The notes below the pieces were generated by a model. That model was not told the DNA's origin. It saw only the letters and a program-made list of their open reading frames with translations, and searched no databases. From NCBI RefSeq assembly GCF_036634175.1, contig NZ_JAZIFX010000001.1, positions 5,518,001-5,582,000 on the forward strand: a stretch of DNA of 64,000 nucleotides. Reading direction: 5' to 3'. The DNA comes from Streptomyces sp. P9-A2 (GTDB taxonomy: Bacteria; Actinomycetota; Actinomycetes; Streptomycetales; Streptomycetaceae). Below, in pieces: positions 52,932 to 62,352 of this stretch (positions within the stretch are counted from its first letter, which is position 1; every line of letters begins with the position of its first letter). The translations under genes and the position numbers were made by a program.

Positions 52932-53235
52932 GATGCCCCCTTCGTGAAGTCGGAAGGACTCGCCCCACGGCAGGTACTCCCCCCGGTACGCCTCTGCGGA
53001 ACCCTCGCACTTTTCTGGGCTGTTGCCGGGAGCCCTGAAGCAGGGTCTCGCCCATCATGCCGGGGCACACGAACCCTGCGTGATCCGAATGAAAGACCCT
53101 GACTGCCATTCATGACAGGCCCGTGTTGAAGGGCCGGCGGCTGCTGCGGAAGCTGCGCTGTCCCCCCCCCCACCCGCATCACCGGCCTGGTGCAAGCCGT
53201 CCTGAGCCTGCATCTGACCTACTCGGACCGAGGAT
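52932..53235. other. Intergenic region before the integrase relic
   Basis: About 300 bases. It includes a run of ten C at 53162-53171 and several stops in all frames. No promoter or attachment site is recognised. Confidence 0.4.
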
Positions 53236-54019
53236 GAAAAACGCTCAATGCCGCGAATTACGCCGTCGACTTGGGGGAACTGTGTGAGAACCCCATCACG
53301 GCTGTCAGCCGGCAGAAGCCGAGGGTGTCCAACCAGGTCGATCCGCGGGTTGTCACCAACCCGGAGCAGGCCCGGAACCTCCTGGCGGCCGTCTCCTACG
53401 TCGGCGGGTATCGGCGTGCCCGTGGTCGTCGCCTCGCGGGTCTGTTCGCCGCCGTGCACTTCGGCGGCCTCCGGCCGGCGGAAGCGGTCGGCCTTGCCGA
53501 GATGGACCTGAACCTTCCCGAGCAGGGCTGGGGCTCAGCACTGCTCCACCGGGCCCGTCCGTCGGTCGGCAAGCAGTGGACCGACTCGGGGAGACTCATG
53601 ACGACCGCGGGCTGAAGAACCGGCCGACCGAGGACGTCAGGCGGGTGCCCATCCTGCCGCGCCTCGTCGCCGTGCTCCGTGAGCACCTGGCCACCTTCGG
53701 CACGGCGGACGACGGGTGGCTGTTTCTCAGCGAGTAGGGCGCGGTCGTTCCGTCCTCGACCTACTACCGCGTGTGGCAGGAGGCCCGGCTCCTCGCGCTC
53801 CCGCCGGCCGTCGCGGCCTCGCCCCTTGCGAGTCGGCCGTATGACCTTCGGCACTCGGCGTTGTCGACACGGCTCAACGCCGGTGTCGACCCGACCGAGG
53901 TGGCTGAGCGCGCCGGCAACAGCGTCGAGGTCCTGCTGACCCGCTACGCGAAGTGCCCGGACGGGCGGCAGGACGTCGCCAACCGGCGCATCGAGGACCT
54001 GCTGCGCGAGTACGAGTGA
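53236..54019 (+). pseudogene. Tyrosine recombinase (phage-type integrase), decayed
   Basis: C-terminal two thirds of a site-specific integrase. Starts inside the core-binding domain (KTLNAANYAVDLGELCENPI), then the catalytic domain with first Arg in FGGLRPAEAVGLAEMDL, a frameshift near 53580-53610, an in-frame TAG at 53735-53737 (after DDGWLFLSE), and then RPYDLRHSALSTRLNAGVDP (box II R, HxxR-type) and LLTRYAKCPDG with the Tyr nucleophile. The N-terminal SAM-like domain is missing. It is a relic of an integrative element next to a tRNA gene. Confidence 0.85.
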
Positions 54020-54110
54020 CGTCACCGGCCTCGGAACCGGAGCCCCTGGAGTCTTCTCCAGGGGCTCCGGTGTCACCTGGGGCCGTCCGTGGGGGACGGG
54101 TGCGGTCTCA

Positions 54111-54857
54111 TCAGCCCCATCGGGTGGTGATGGCTTCCTCGACGCTGAAGACCGTGTCGCACTCGGCGCACTGTGCGTCGCCGAAGACATAGGTCACCTT
54201 GTGTGCGATGCCGGGGTGGCCATCCGCGAGCGCGCGCGAGTGAAGGGTTCGGGCCAGCCCGTCCAAGGCTTCGGAGGACCGGGGCTGCAACGGTACCTTT
54301 CTCCCTGCGGATTGCTTCATGTACATGCTGTCTGTGGTGGAGAAGAAGCCGTCCTCTCCGAGGACTATGAAGTTCTCCGAGGCGCATGTAGGACAGGAGA
54401 CCTCGTACTCCCCATCGTTCAATCCGTCGAGCCGCTCGCCCCAGACCTTGACACCCTGAAAACTCAAAAGCGTGGCCAGCAAATCGATGTAAGTCCCTGG
54501 GAAGTCAGCGAGTGTGGAGTCCTGAAGGGCTTCCTCGGTCAGTCGGATCAGCTCGGATATCTCCGAGGCGTAGGTCACCCGGGGATCTTTCCCGTCGTGA
54601 GGTCGGTCCGTGCTGACCATGATCGAGCCGGCCAGATACAGCGGCGCCTGACGATCCGGGGTCGACCATTGCCGCGCCATCCGGGTCAGAGCGGGCAAGG
54701 CTGCGTAGCTCGCCGAGTAGACAGTGTCCTGATGGCACAGCCGGGACCACAGTTCGTCCCAGTCGGGGCTCTGTGCGTCCGTACTCGCTCCATCGAGCAG
54801 GCCGGGGACGTCTTCTGCCGTGCCATAAGCGTGGTGGAGTCGAGACCAGTCAGTCAT
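54111..54857 (-). CDS. Orphan hypothetical protein with possible zinc ribbon
   Basis: A 248-aa protein. N-terminal part is helical (WSRLHHAYGTAEDVPGLLDG, SPDWDELWSRLCHQDTVYSA, YAALPALTRMARQW), reminiscent of HEAT-like proteins in Streptomyces accessory regions. The C-terminal half has two Cys pairs, CPTC (about residue 155) and CAEC (about 234), which could bind zinc. GC content is lower than average here. Function unknown; a role as immunity or defence accessory is only a guess. Confidence 0.7.
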   Translation of the reverse strand: MTDWSRLHHAYGTAEDVPGLLDGASTDAQSPDWDELWSRLCHQDTVYSASYAALPALTRMARQWSTPDRQAPLYLAGSIMVSTDRPHDGKDPRVTYASEISELIRLTEEALQDSTLADFPGTYIDLLATLLSFQGVKVWGERLDGLNDGEYEVSCPTCASENFIVLGEDGFFSTTDSMYMKQSAGRKVPLQPRSSEALDGLARTLHSRALADGHPGIAHKVTYVFGDAQCAECDTVFSVEEAITTRWG

Positions 54858-55062
54858 GCCGCTGATCTAAGCAGTCGACTGCCGTGTGACGGCGTGGTGG
54901 CCGGGGATACGGGATCGGCAGGCGCACCGTTGCAACGAGCATCGGCTGACCGTCCGCCGAAAGCGCCAGTCATCTGCGGCGATGCTCCAAGATCCCGTCC
55001 ACGTCTCGTCCACAGACCCCGGCATACGGCCGCTCAGGGCGACACACGGCTGCACATACGCG

Positions 55063-55102
55063 AAGACCCCGGCCTCAGCGTTTCCGCTGGTGACGGGGTC
55101 TT
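55063..55102 (-). terminator. Hairpin downstream of tRNA-Arg
   Basis: AAGACCCCG (55063-55071) pairs with CGGGGTCTT (55094-55102), with an inner stem CAGCG/CGCTG around TTTC. It lies 18 bases beyond the tRNA 3' end on the minus strand and probably ends its transcript. Confidence 0.65.
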
Positions 55103-55120
55103 TGGGCACCTCATGCAGGG

Positions 55121-55192
55121 TGCCCCCGGCAGGATTCGAACCTGCGCACACGGCTCCGGAGGCCGTTGCTCTATCCCCTGAGCTACGGGGGC
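55121..55192 (-). tRNA. tRNA-Arg (anticodon CCG)
   Basis: Read on the minus strand: acceptor GCCCCCG pairs with CGGGGGC, D-arm GCTC ... GAGC, anticodon stem ACGGC/GCCGT with loop CTCCGGA (anticodon CCG), T-arm GCAGG-TTCGAAT-CCTGC, discriminator A. CCA is not encoded. Reads CGG codons. tRNA genes like this are frequent integration sites; the integrase relic lies 1.1 kb away. Confidence 0.97.
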
Positions 55193-55373
55193 GTGTCGGT
55201 CGCGGTGATCGCTTCGACGGGTAGAACAGTACCAGTTCTGACGGGGTGGTCATGAACCGGTTTTCCGGGGTCGGGGGAGGCGGGTGTCACCCTCTGTGGT
55301 CGAGGGGTCGCCTCTGGGGATGGAAGTGGGGAAAACGCGGACGCGGTGGCCGGTCTCGACCTACTCTCGAGTT

Positions 55374-55850
55374 GTGCCAGGGGCGTCGCGCCGGGTGCTT
55401 GTTGTGGACGACAACAAGGTCATCCGGCAGTTGATCAGGGTCAATCTCGAGCTTGAGGGCATCGAGGTCGTGACCGCGGCCGATGGTGCCGAGTGTCTGG
55501 AAGTCGTCCATCAGGTGCGGCCCGACCTGGTCACCCTGGATGTCGCCATGCCGCGGCTCGACGGGCTCAGGACCGCGGCCCGGCTGCGTTCCGATCCCCG
55601 GACCCGTGACCTTCCGCTCGCCATCATCAGTGCCTGTACCCAGTACGAGGTCGAGAGCGGGCTCGATGTCGGTGTGGATGCTTTCCTCGCCAAGCCCTTC
55701 GAGCCCACTGAACTCGTGCGGATGGTATGGCAGTTGCTCGAGCGGCGAAGGCGGGGGAGTGATGGTGGGAGCAGCGGGATCGGCGGTGGGGTGAGCGGTG
55801 GCGGTGGCTTCGGGGGTGCGGAGCGGGCCGCCGGGCACGCTCCGGGGTAG
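55374..55850 (+). CDS. Single-domain-type response regulator with Gly-rich tail
   Basis: About 158 aa from GTG 55374. Receiver only: VLVVDDNKVIRQLIRVNLEL (DD), phospho-Asp in DLVTLDVAMPRLDGL, Thr/Ser in AIISACTQYE, Lys in FLAKPFEP. The last 35 residues are Arg/Gly/Ser-rich. No DNA-binding domain, so it acts by protein contact. A TACTCT at 55362-55367 just before the GTG could be a -10 box of a leaderless transcript; a longer start at 55284 is less likely. Confidence 0.85.
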   Translation: MPGASRRVLVVDDNKVIRQLIRVNLELEGIEVVTAADGAECLEVVHQVRPDLVTLDVAMPRLDGLRTAARLRSDPRTRDLPLAIISACTQYEVESGLDVGVDAFLAKPFEPTELVRMVWQLLERRRRGSDGGSSGIGGGVSGGGGFGGAERAAGHAPG

Positions 55851-55946
55851 TCGCGCCGCCCGGTCCGTCCGTTCGGGCGTCCACATGGCGGGATCACGGC
55901 CGAACCGGCTCGCTTCCCGACCCCCCTCCTCCCCTACCCTTGTCCC

Positions 55947-57035
55947 GTGACCCCCGTCGAACTCTCCCGTACCGTGCTGCGCGCGGTGCGCTGTGCTGTC
56001 GACGAGGGGGAGCTGCGGGTGGCCGTGCCCGAGCGGGTCGTCGTCGCTCCGCCGGGGCCCGGGGGGTGCGGAGAGTACGCCACCAACGTCGCCCTTCAGC
56101 TGGCCCGCCCGGCCGGGCGCACGCCGCGGCACGTTGCCGAGGTTCTCCGGGACCGCCTGCTGCGCGCCGACGGCATCGGTGATGTCGTCATCACCGGACC
56201 CGGGTTCATCAACATCAGCCTGCGCGGGGCTGCCGCCCCCCTCGCCCTCGTGGCGGAGATCACCGGTCCCGGTGACATCCCTTACGGGCATCTGCCGGAG
56301 GCGAGCGGGGAGCGGGTACTGCTGCACGCCGCCGCCGAGGTGCGTGCCTTTGTTCATCTCGACGTGCTTGTTCGGATTCTGCGGTCCCAGGGATGCCTGG
56401 TGCGGGCCGGCTGTGAGGCCGCCCCCCGGCCCGAGTGGATCGCCGTACTCGGGGGCGGAGTCGTCGATCACCGGCCCGTCGATCATCAGCCCGGTGCGGC
56501 CTCCGACGCCCTCCGGATCGATGCCCTCCGTATCGACGTCCGTCCCGTGCCCGCCCCCGCCGACCCGCTGCCGCTCGGCCGGGACGCCGCGCGGTGGGCG
56601 TTGCTGCGGCCCGCGGCGCACGACCGGCCGCGGATCGGTGCGGAGCACCTGGAGCAGAGGGAGAGCAACCCCCTCTTCCGGGTGCGGTACGCCCACGCCC
56701 GCACCCGCGCCCTCGCACGCAACGCCGCCGACCTCGGGTTCCATGCCGAGCCCGGCCCCGTCGGCATGGACGGACCCCGGCCGCTGCTCACCGCCCTCGC
56801 CGACCACCCCCGCGTTCTCGCGGCCGCCGCGCGGCACCGCGCCCCCGACCGGCTCGCCCGGCACCTCGTCACCGTCGCCGATGCCGCGCAGCCGCTGCTT
56901 CCCGCCGTGCTGCCGCTCGGCGCGGAGAAACCCTCGGCCGTCCACCGCGCCCGGCTCGCGCTCGCCGAAGCCGCCGGGACGGTGCTGGCCGACGGCCTGT
57001 CCCTGCTCGGTATCGACGCACCCGACCATCTTTGA
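55947..57035 (+). CDS. ArgRS-like protein without catalytic domain (N-domain plus DALR)
   Basis: A 362-aa protein from GTG 55947. The first 85 or so residues match the ArgRS N-terminal (Add-1) domain (GGCGEYATNVALQLARPAG, GPGFINISL), and the C-terminal third matches the DALR anticodon-binding domain (ESNPLFRVRYAHARTRALARNAA and the end region TVLADGLSLLGIDAPDHL). The middle lacks HIGH and KMSKS motifs, so no aminoacylation is possible. Full ArgRS has about 580 residues. It lies just upstream of lysA (15-base gap). I recall the same gene upstream of lysA in S. coelicolor. Possibly regulatory or tRNA binding. Confidence 0.85.
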   Translation: MTPVELSRTVLRAVRCAVDEGELRVAVPERVVVAPPGPGGCGEYATNVALQLARPAGRTPRHVAEVLRDRLLRADGIGDVVITGPGFINISLRGAAAPLALVAEITGPGDIPYGHLPEASGERVLLHAAAEVRAFVHLDVLVRILRSQGCLVRAGCEAAPRPEWIAVLGGGVVDHRPVDHQPGAASDALRIDALRIDVRPVPAPADPLPLGRDAARWALLRPAAHDRPRIGAEHLEQRESNPLFRVRYAHARTRALARNAADLGFHAEPGPVGMDGPRPLLTALADHPRVLAAAARHRAPDRLARHLVTVADAAQPLLPAVLPLGAEKPSAVHRARLALAEAAGTVLADGLSLLGIDAPDHL

Positions 57036-57050
57036 GAGAGCACGCGAAGA

Positions 57051-58442
57051 ATGAGCCGTTCCGCACACCCCGCCGGGCCCCGTTACGCCGATGTCCTGCC
57101 CGAGGGGCACTATTCCGCACCGCCCGCCGATCTCAACGCCCTCGACCCGAAGGTGTGGGCGCAGACCGTCGGCCGTGACGAGGACGGCGAGCTCACCGTC
57201 GGCGGGATCCCCGTCACGCGGCTCGCCGAGGAGTTCGGCACCCCCGCCTACATCCTCGACGAGACCGACTTCCGGGCCCGCGCGCAGGCCTGGCGCACCG
57301 CCTTCGGGGATGACGCCGACGTGTTCTACGCCGGCAAGGCGTTCCTCTCCCGGGCCGTCGTGCGGTGGCTCCACGAGGAAGGGCTGAACCTCGACGTCTG
57401 CTCCGGCGGGGAACTGGCCACCGCCCTGTCCGCCGGTATGCCCGCCGACCGGATCGCCTTCCACGGCAACAACAAGTCCGTGACCGAGATCCGCCGGGCC
57501 GTCGAGGCCGGGGTCGGCCGGATCGTGCTCGACTCCTTCCAGGAGATCGTCCGGGTCGCGCACATCGCGCAGTCGCTCGGCCGGCGGCAGCGGGTTCAGA
57601 TCCGCATCACCGTCGGCGTCGAGGCGCACACGCACGAGTTCATCGCCACCGCCCACGAGGACCAGAAGTTCGGGATCCCGCTCGCCGGCGGGCAGGCCGC
57701 CGAAGCCGTGCGGCGGGCGCTCCAGCTGGACGGGCTGGAGCTCATCGGCATCCACAGCCACATCGGGTCGCAGATCTTCGACATGTCCGGGTTCGAGGTC
57801 GCCGCCCACCGGGTCGTCGGGCTGCTCAAGGAGATCCGGGACGAGCACGGGGTGGAGCTGCCCGAGATCGACCTCGGCGGCGGCCTCGGCATCGCCTACA
57901 CCAGCGACGACGACCCCCGCGAGCCGCACGAGATCGCCAAGGCGCTGACCGAGATCGTCACCCGGGAGTGTGAGGGCGCCCGCCTCGCGACCCCCCGCAT
58001 CTCCGTCGAACCCGGGCGGGCCATCGTCGGCCCGACCGCCTTCACGGTGTACGAGGTCGGCACCATCAAGCCGCTCGACGGGCTGCGCACGTACGTCTCC
58101 GTCGACGGCGGGATGTCGGACAACATCCGCACCGCGCTGTACGACGCCGAGTACAGCGTCTCCCTCGTCTCGCGCAGCTCCGACGCCGAGCCGATGCTCT
58201 GCCGGGTCGTCGGCAAGCACTGCGAGAGTGGTGACATCGTGGTGCGTGACGCCTTCCTGCCGAGGGACCTGGCGCCGGGCGACCTGATCGCCGTACCGGC
58301 CACCGGCGCGTACTGCCGGTCGATGGCGAGCAACTACAACCACGTGCTCCGCCCGCCCGTCGTCGCCGTCGCGGACGGCGAGGCGCGGGTCATCGTCCGG
58401 CGTGAGACCGAGGACGACCTCCTCCGCCTCGACGTCGGGTGA
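57051..58442 (+). CDS. lysA: Diaminopimelate decarboxylase
   Basis: A 463-aa PLP enzyme that converts meso-diaminopimelate to L-lysine. The PLP Lys lies in DVFYAGKAFLSRAV, the SGGEL loop in NLDVCSGGELATAL, the HIGSQ motif in IGIHSHIGSQIFD, glycine loop LGGGLGIAY and catalytic Cys/Asp region ISVEPGRAIVGP, CESGDIVVRD. Full length. Close behind the ArgRS-like gene, so probably cotranscribed. Confidence 0.97.
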   Translation: MSRSAHPAGPRYADVLPEGHYSAPPADLNALDPKVWAQTVGRDEDGELTVGGIPVTRLAEEFGTPAYILDETDFRARAQAWRTAFGDDADVFYAGKAFLSRAVVRWLHEEGLNLDVCSGGELATALSAGMPADRIAFHGNNKSVTEIRRAVEAGVGRIVLDSFQEIVRVAHIAQSLGRRQRVQIRITVGVEAHTHEFIATAHEDQKFGIPLAGGQAAEAVRRALQLDGLELIGIHSHIGSQIFDMSGFEVAAHRVVGLLKEIRDEHGVELPEIDLGGGLGIAYTSDDDPREPHEIAKALTEIVTRECEGARLATPRISVEPGRAIVGPTAFTVYEVGTIKPLDGLRTYVSVDGGMSDNIRTALYDAEYSVSLVSRSSDAEPMLCRVVGKHCESGDIVVRDAFLPRDLAPGDLIAVPATGAYCRSMASNYNHVLRPPVVAVADGEARVIVRRETEDDLLRLDVG

Positions 58443-58612
58443 GAACGGGAAGAGAACAACAGCAGGAGCAGCAACAGGGGGAAAGCGGAAGATCTTCGGT
58501 TCTTCCGGCTTCCCGATGAAATTGATGTCTCACGATCCGGACAAAGGGAAGAAACTTCCGTCCGGTGAGTGAGACTGGGGCAACCTAGACGGTAATCAGG
58601 AAACGAGGTCGG

Positions 58613-59905
58613 ATGATGCGTACGCGTCCGCTGAAGGTGGCGCTGCTGGGCTGCGGAGTGGTCGGCTCAGAGGTGGCGCGCATCATGACGACGCAGGCCG
58701 CCGACCTCGCCGCACGCATCGGCGCCCCGGTGGAGCTCGCCGGGGTCGCCGTGCGGCGCCCGGACCGGGTGCGCGAGGGCATCGCCCCGGAGCTGGTCAC
58801 CACAGACGCCACCGCCCTGGTCAAACGCGGCGACCTCGATGTCGTCATCGAGGTCATCGGCGGGATCGAGCCCGCGCGGACGCTGATCACCACCGCCTTC
58901 GCGCACGGCGCGTCCGTCGTCTCCGCGAACAAGGCGCTGATCGCCCAGGACGGGGCCGCGCTGTACGCCGCCGCCGAGGAGCACGGCAAGGACCTCTACT
59001 ACGAGGCCGCCGTCGCCGGTGCCATCCCGCTGATCCGGCCGCTGCGCGAGTCGCTCGCCGGTGACAAGGTCAACCGGGTGCTCGGCATCGTCAACGGGAC
59101 GACGAACTTCATCCTCGACGCCATGGACACCACCGGCGCCGGCTACCAGGAGGCGCTCGACGAGGCCACCGCCCTCGGGTACGCGGAAGCCGACCCGACC
59201 GCCGACGTCGAGGGCTTCGACGCCGCCGCCAAGGCCGCCATCCTCGCCGGGATCGCCTTCCACACGCGCGTGCGGCTCGACGACGTGCACCGCGAGGGCA
59301 TGACCGAGGTCACCGCCGCCGACTTCGCCTCGGCGAGGGAGATGGGCTGCACCATCAAGCTGCTGGCCATCTGCGAGCGGGCCGCGGACGGTGGATCCGT
59401 CACCGCGCGGGTGCATCCGGCGATGATCCCGCTCGCCCACCCGCTGGCCTCGGTCCGCGGCGCGTACAACGCCGTGTTCGTGGAGTCGGAGGCCGCGGGA
59501 CAGCTGATGTTCTACGGGCCCGGCGCCGGCGGGGCGCCCACCGCCTCCGCCGTGCTCGGTGACCTCGTCGCGGTCTGCCGCAACCGGCTGGCCGGGACGA
59601 CCGGACCGGGCGAGTCCGCCTACGCGGCGCTCCCCGTCTCCCCGATGGGCGAGGTCGTCACGCGCTACCACATCAGCCTCGACGTGGCCGACAAACCGGG
59701 TGTTCTCGCCCAGGTCGCGACCGTGTTCGCCGAGCACGGTGTCTCGATCGATACGGTTCGCCAGCAGGGCAAGGACGGGGAGGCCTCCCTCGTCGTCGTC
59801 ACCCACCGTGCGTCCGACGCGGCCCTCGGCGGCACCGTCGACGCCTTGCGCAAGCTCGACACCGTGCGCGGTGTCGCCAGCATCATGCGGGTTGAAGGAG
59901 AGTAA
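58613..59905 (+). CDS. hom: Homoserine dehydrogenase
   Basis: A 430-aa NAD(P)-dependent enzyme reducing aspartate semialdehyde to homoserine. Rossmann motif LLGCGVVGSEVARIM, catalytic region EAAVAGAIPLIRPLRESLAGDKVNRVLGIVNGTTNFIL, DVEGFDAAAKAAILA, and a C-terminal ACT domain (DVADKPGVLAQVATVFAEHGVSIDTV) for threonine feedback inhibition. The upstream 170 bases have a hairpin-like GGAAGA...TCTTCC. Two ATGs (58613, 58616) are possible. Confidence 0.97.
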   Translation: MMRTRPLKVALLGCGVVGSEVARIMTTQAADLAARIGAPVELAGVAVRRPDRVREGIAPELVTTDATALVKRGDLDVVIEVIGGIEPARTLITTAFAHGASVVSANKALIAQDGAALYAAAEEHGKDLYYEAAVAGAIPLIRPLRESLAGDKVNRVLGIVNGTTNFILDAMDTTGAGYQEALDEATALGYAEADPTADVEGFDAAAKAAILAGIAFHTRVRLDDVHREGMTEVTAADFASAREMGCTIKLLAICERAADGGSVTARVHPAMIPLAHPLASVRGAYNAVFVESEAAGQLMFYGPGAGGAPTASAVLGDLVAVCRNRLAGTTGPGESAYAALPVSPMGEVVTRYHISLDVADKPGVLAQVATVFAEHGVSIDTVRQQGKDGEASLVVVTHRASDAALGGTVDALRKLDTVRGVASIMRVEGE

Positions 59906-59911
59906 GCAGCA

Positions 59912-60970
59912 ATGACCCACCAGTGGCGCGGAATCATCGAGGAGTACCGGGACCGGCTGCCGGTCTCCGACACCACGCCGGTCGTGACGCTCCGCGAGGG
60001 CGGTACGCCGCTCGTGCCGGCGCAGGTGCTCTCCGAGCGCACGGGCTGCGAGGTCCACCTCAAGGTCGAGGGCGCGAACCCGACCGGGTCCTTCAAGGAC
60101 CGGGGCATGACCATGGCCATCTCCAAGGCCAAGGAGGAGGGCGCGCAGGCCGTCATCTGCGCCTCCACAGGCAACACCTCCGCCTCCGCCGCCGCCTACG
60201 GAGTGCGCGCCGGAATGGTCTCCGCGGTGCTCGTGCCGCAGGGCAAGATCGCCCTGGGCAAGATGGGCCAGGCCCTGGTGCACGGCGCGAAGATCCTCCA
60301 GGTCGACGGCAACTTCGACGACTGCCTCACCCTCGCCCGCGCGCTCAGCGACAACTACCCCGTGGCGCTGGTCAATTCGGTGAACCCGGTGCGTATCGAG
60401 GGGCAGAAGACGGCCGCCTTCGAGATCGTGGACATGCTGGGCGACGCCCCCGACATCCACGTCCTGCCGGTGGGCAACGCGGGCAACATCACCGCCTACT
60501 GGAAGGGCTACCGGGAGTACGCCGCCGACGGCATCGCCACCCGGACCCCCCGGATGTGGGGCTTCCAGGCGTCCGGCAGTGCCCCGATCGTGCGCGGCGA
60601 GGTCGTCAAGGACCCGGCGACGATCGCCACCGCCATCCGGATCGGCAACCCCGCCTCGTGGCAGTACGCGCTTGCCGCGCGGGACGAGTCCGGCGGCCTC
60701 ATCGACGAGGTGACGGACCGTGAGATCCTGCGCGCCTACCGGCTGTTGGCCTCGCAGGAGGGCGTCTTCGTCGAGCCGGCGTCCGCCGCGTCGGTCGCCG
60801 GTCTGCTGAAGGCCGCCGAGCAGGGCAAGGTGGACCCGGGGCAGAAGATCGTGTGCACCGTCACCGGCAACGGTCTGAAGGACCCGGACTGGGCCGTCGC
60901 CGGCGCGCCGCAGCCGGTCACCGTCCCCGTGGACGCCGCGACGGCCGCCGAGCGGCTCGGACTGGTCTGA
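59912..60970 (+). CDS. thrC: Threonine synthase
   Basis: A 352-aa PLP enzyme forming threonine from O-phosphohomoserine. PLP Lys in [15 protein letters not shown], phosphate loop [35 protein letters not shown] lies 11 bases before ATG. 6-base gap after hom; ends before a strong terminator. Confidence 0.97.
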   Translation: MTHQWRGIIEEYRDRLPVSDTTPVVTLREGGTPLVPAQVLSERTGCEVHLKVEGANPTGSFKDRGMTMAISKAKEEGAQAVICASTGNTSASAAAYGVRAGMVSAVLVPQGKIALGKMGQALVHGAKILQVDGNFDDCLTLARALSDNYPVALVNSVNPVRIEGQKTAAFEIVDMLGDAPDIHVLPVGNAGNITAYWKGYREYAADGIATRTPRMWGFQASGSAPIVRGEVVKDPATIATAIRIGNPASWQYALAARDESGGLIDEVTDREILRAYRLLASQEGVFVEPASAASVAGLLKAAEQGKVDPGQKIVCTVTGNGLKDPDWAVAGAPQPVTVPVDAATAAERLGLV

Positions 60971-60976
60971 CCTCCG

Positions 60977-61021
60977 GTGGCCGGAGGGTCCTGGGCGCGC
61001 CGCCCCGGGCCCTCCGGCCAC
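60977..61021 (+). terminator. Terminator of hom-thrC
   Basis: GTGGCCGGAGGG (60977-60988) pairs with CCCTCCGGCCAC (61010-61021) around a GC-rich loop, 6 bases after thrC. A second copy of the right arm follows at about 61034-61048. Confidence 0.8.
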
Positions 61022-61434
61022 TGCGGTCCCGGGCCCTCCGGCCACCGCCACGCCGGGCGTTCCGCACCCGGCCCCGTGGTGGCACGCGTCGGCAGGACGG
61101 GCGTAAGAAGGCGCTTGCCCGGGGAAGTTCTTTGTGCAGGGGGCACAGGGGGCTTACGGCACGCATCGTGCGCCTCCCGTGCGCCCTATGTCGACACGGA
61201 ACCTTCCTTCGATAGTCTGTACTCAACCCACCGCCGCATATGCCGCGGTCCCGCGTCGTCTCCGTGGTCCGGACCACGGGCCAGAGGGGCTCGGAGGGAT
61301 TCGGGAAGCGGCCGGCCACCCTGGTCGGCGGCGATCCCAGGGGTTTTGCACGTCATCGAATGTCATTTGACAGTCTTCGGCAGTCTTTCGACAGTCACCG
61401 TCACAGTCCTCAGCTCAAGGAGAGTCATCGAGCG
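61022..61434 (+). other. Long leader region of thrB
   Basis: More than 400 bases without a gene. TTGACA at 61367-61372 may be a -35 box but no good -10 follows. Just before thrB, four CAGTC units lie at 61371, 61381, 61392 and 61404, spaced about one helical turn. Separate transcription of thrB from hom-thrC is implied. Confidence 0.45.
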
Positions 61435-62352
61435 ATGGCCGGTCCCGCTTTCCGCGCTGCCGCCGTCCGGGTGCGCGTCCCCGCCACCAGCGCCAATCTC
61501 GGTCCGGGCTTCGACGCCCTCGGCCTCGCGCTGGGCCTGTACGACGACGTCGTCGTCCGGGTGGCCGACACCGGGCTGCACATCGACATCGCCGGCGAGG
61601 GCGGTGAAACCCTCCCCCGTGACGAGAACCATCTGCTCGTACGCTCCCTGCGCACCACCTTCGACCTGCTCGGCGGACAGCCGCGCGGCCTGGAGATCGT
61701 CTGCGCCAACCGCATTCCGCACGGCCGGGGCCTGGGCTCCTCCTCCGCCGCCATCTGCGCCGGAATCGTCGCCGCCCGCGCCGTGACCATAGGCGCCGAG
61801 GCCAGGCTCGACGACACCGCGCTGCTCGAACTCGCCACCGAGATCGAGGGCCACCCCGACAACGTCGCAGCCTGTCTGCTGGGCGGCTTCACCCTCTCCT
61901 GGATGGAGAGCGGCGCGGCCCGCGCGATCAGGATGGAGCCCGCCGAGTCCGTCGTGCCGGTGGTGTTCGTCCCCGGGAAACCCGTCCTCACCGAGACCGC
62001 GCGCGGTCTGCTGCCGCGCACCGTGCCGCATGTCGACGCCGCCGCCAACGCGGGTCGTGCCGCCCTGCTCGTAGAGGCTCTGACCAGGCGTCCCGAGCTG
62101 CTGCTGCCCGCCACCGAGGACCGTCTGCACCAGGATTACCGCGCCCCCGCCATGCCCGAGAGCGCGGCGCTGGTCGAGCGACTGCGCGCGGACGGCGTCC
62201 CCGCGGTGATCTCCGGCGCCGGACCCACCGTCATGGCACTGGCCGACGCGGACACCGCCGACAAGGTCGAAGCGCTGGCCGGCAACGACTGGGCCGCCAA
62301 CCGGCTCAGCCTCGATCTGCAGGGAGCGAGCGTGCTTCCGCTCGCCACCTGA
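61435..62352 (+). CDS. thrB: Homoserine kinase
   Basis: A 305-aa GHMP kinase that phosphorylates homoserine for ThrC. Motif 1 RVPATSANLGPGFDALGLAL, ATP loop PHGRGLGSSSAAICAGIVAA, motif 3 GAGPTVMAL. ATG 61435 has AAGGAGA upstream. Longer frames start in the leader and are not supported. Confidence 0.97.
   Translation: MAGPAFRAAAVRVRVPATSANLGPGFDALGLALGLYDDVVVRVADTGLHIDIAGEGGETLPRDENHLLVRSLRTTFDLLGGQPRGLEIVCANRIPHGRGLGSSSAAICAGIVAARAVTIGAEARLDDTALLELATEIEGHPDNVAACLLGGFTLSWMESGAARAIRMEPAESVVPVVFVPGKPVLTETARGLLPRTVPHVDAAANAGRAALLVEALTRRPELLLPATEDRLHQDYRAPAMPESAALVERLRADGVPAVISGAGPTVMALADADTADKVEALAGNDWAANRLSLDLQGASVLPLAT

Noticed and set aside
55120..55200. Possible attachment-site duplication of the tRNA 3' end
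   Set aside because: Scanning by eye found no second copy of the T-arm/acceptor sequence in the window.
55287..58343. 1018-codon open frame on the minus strand
   Set aside because: It is antisense to the receiver protein, ArgRS-like gene and lysA, all with clear family motifs; GC-rich DNA leaves this frame open by chance.
58667..61051. 794-codon open frame on the minus strand
   Set aside because: Antisense to hom and thrC; Gly/Val/Asp-rich shadow with no domain.
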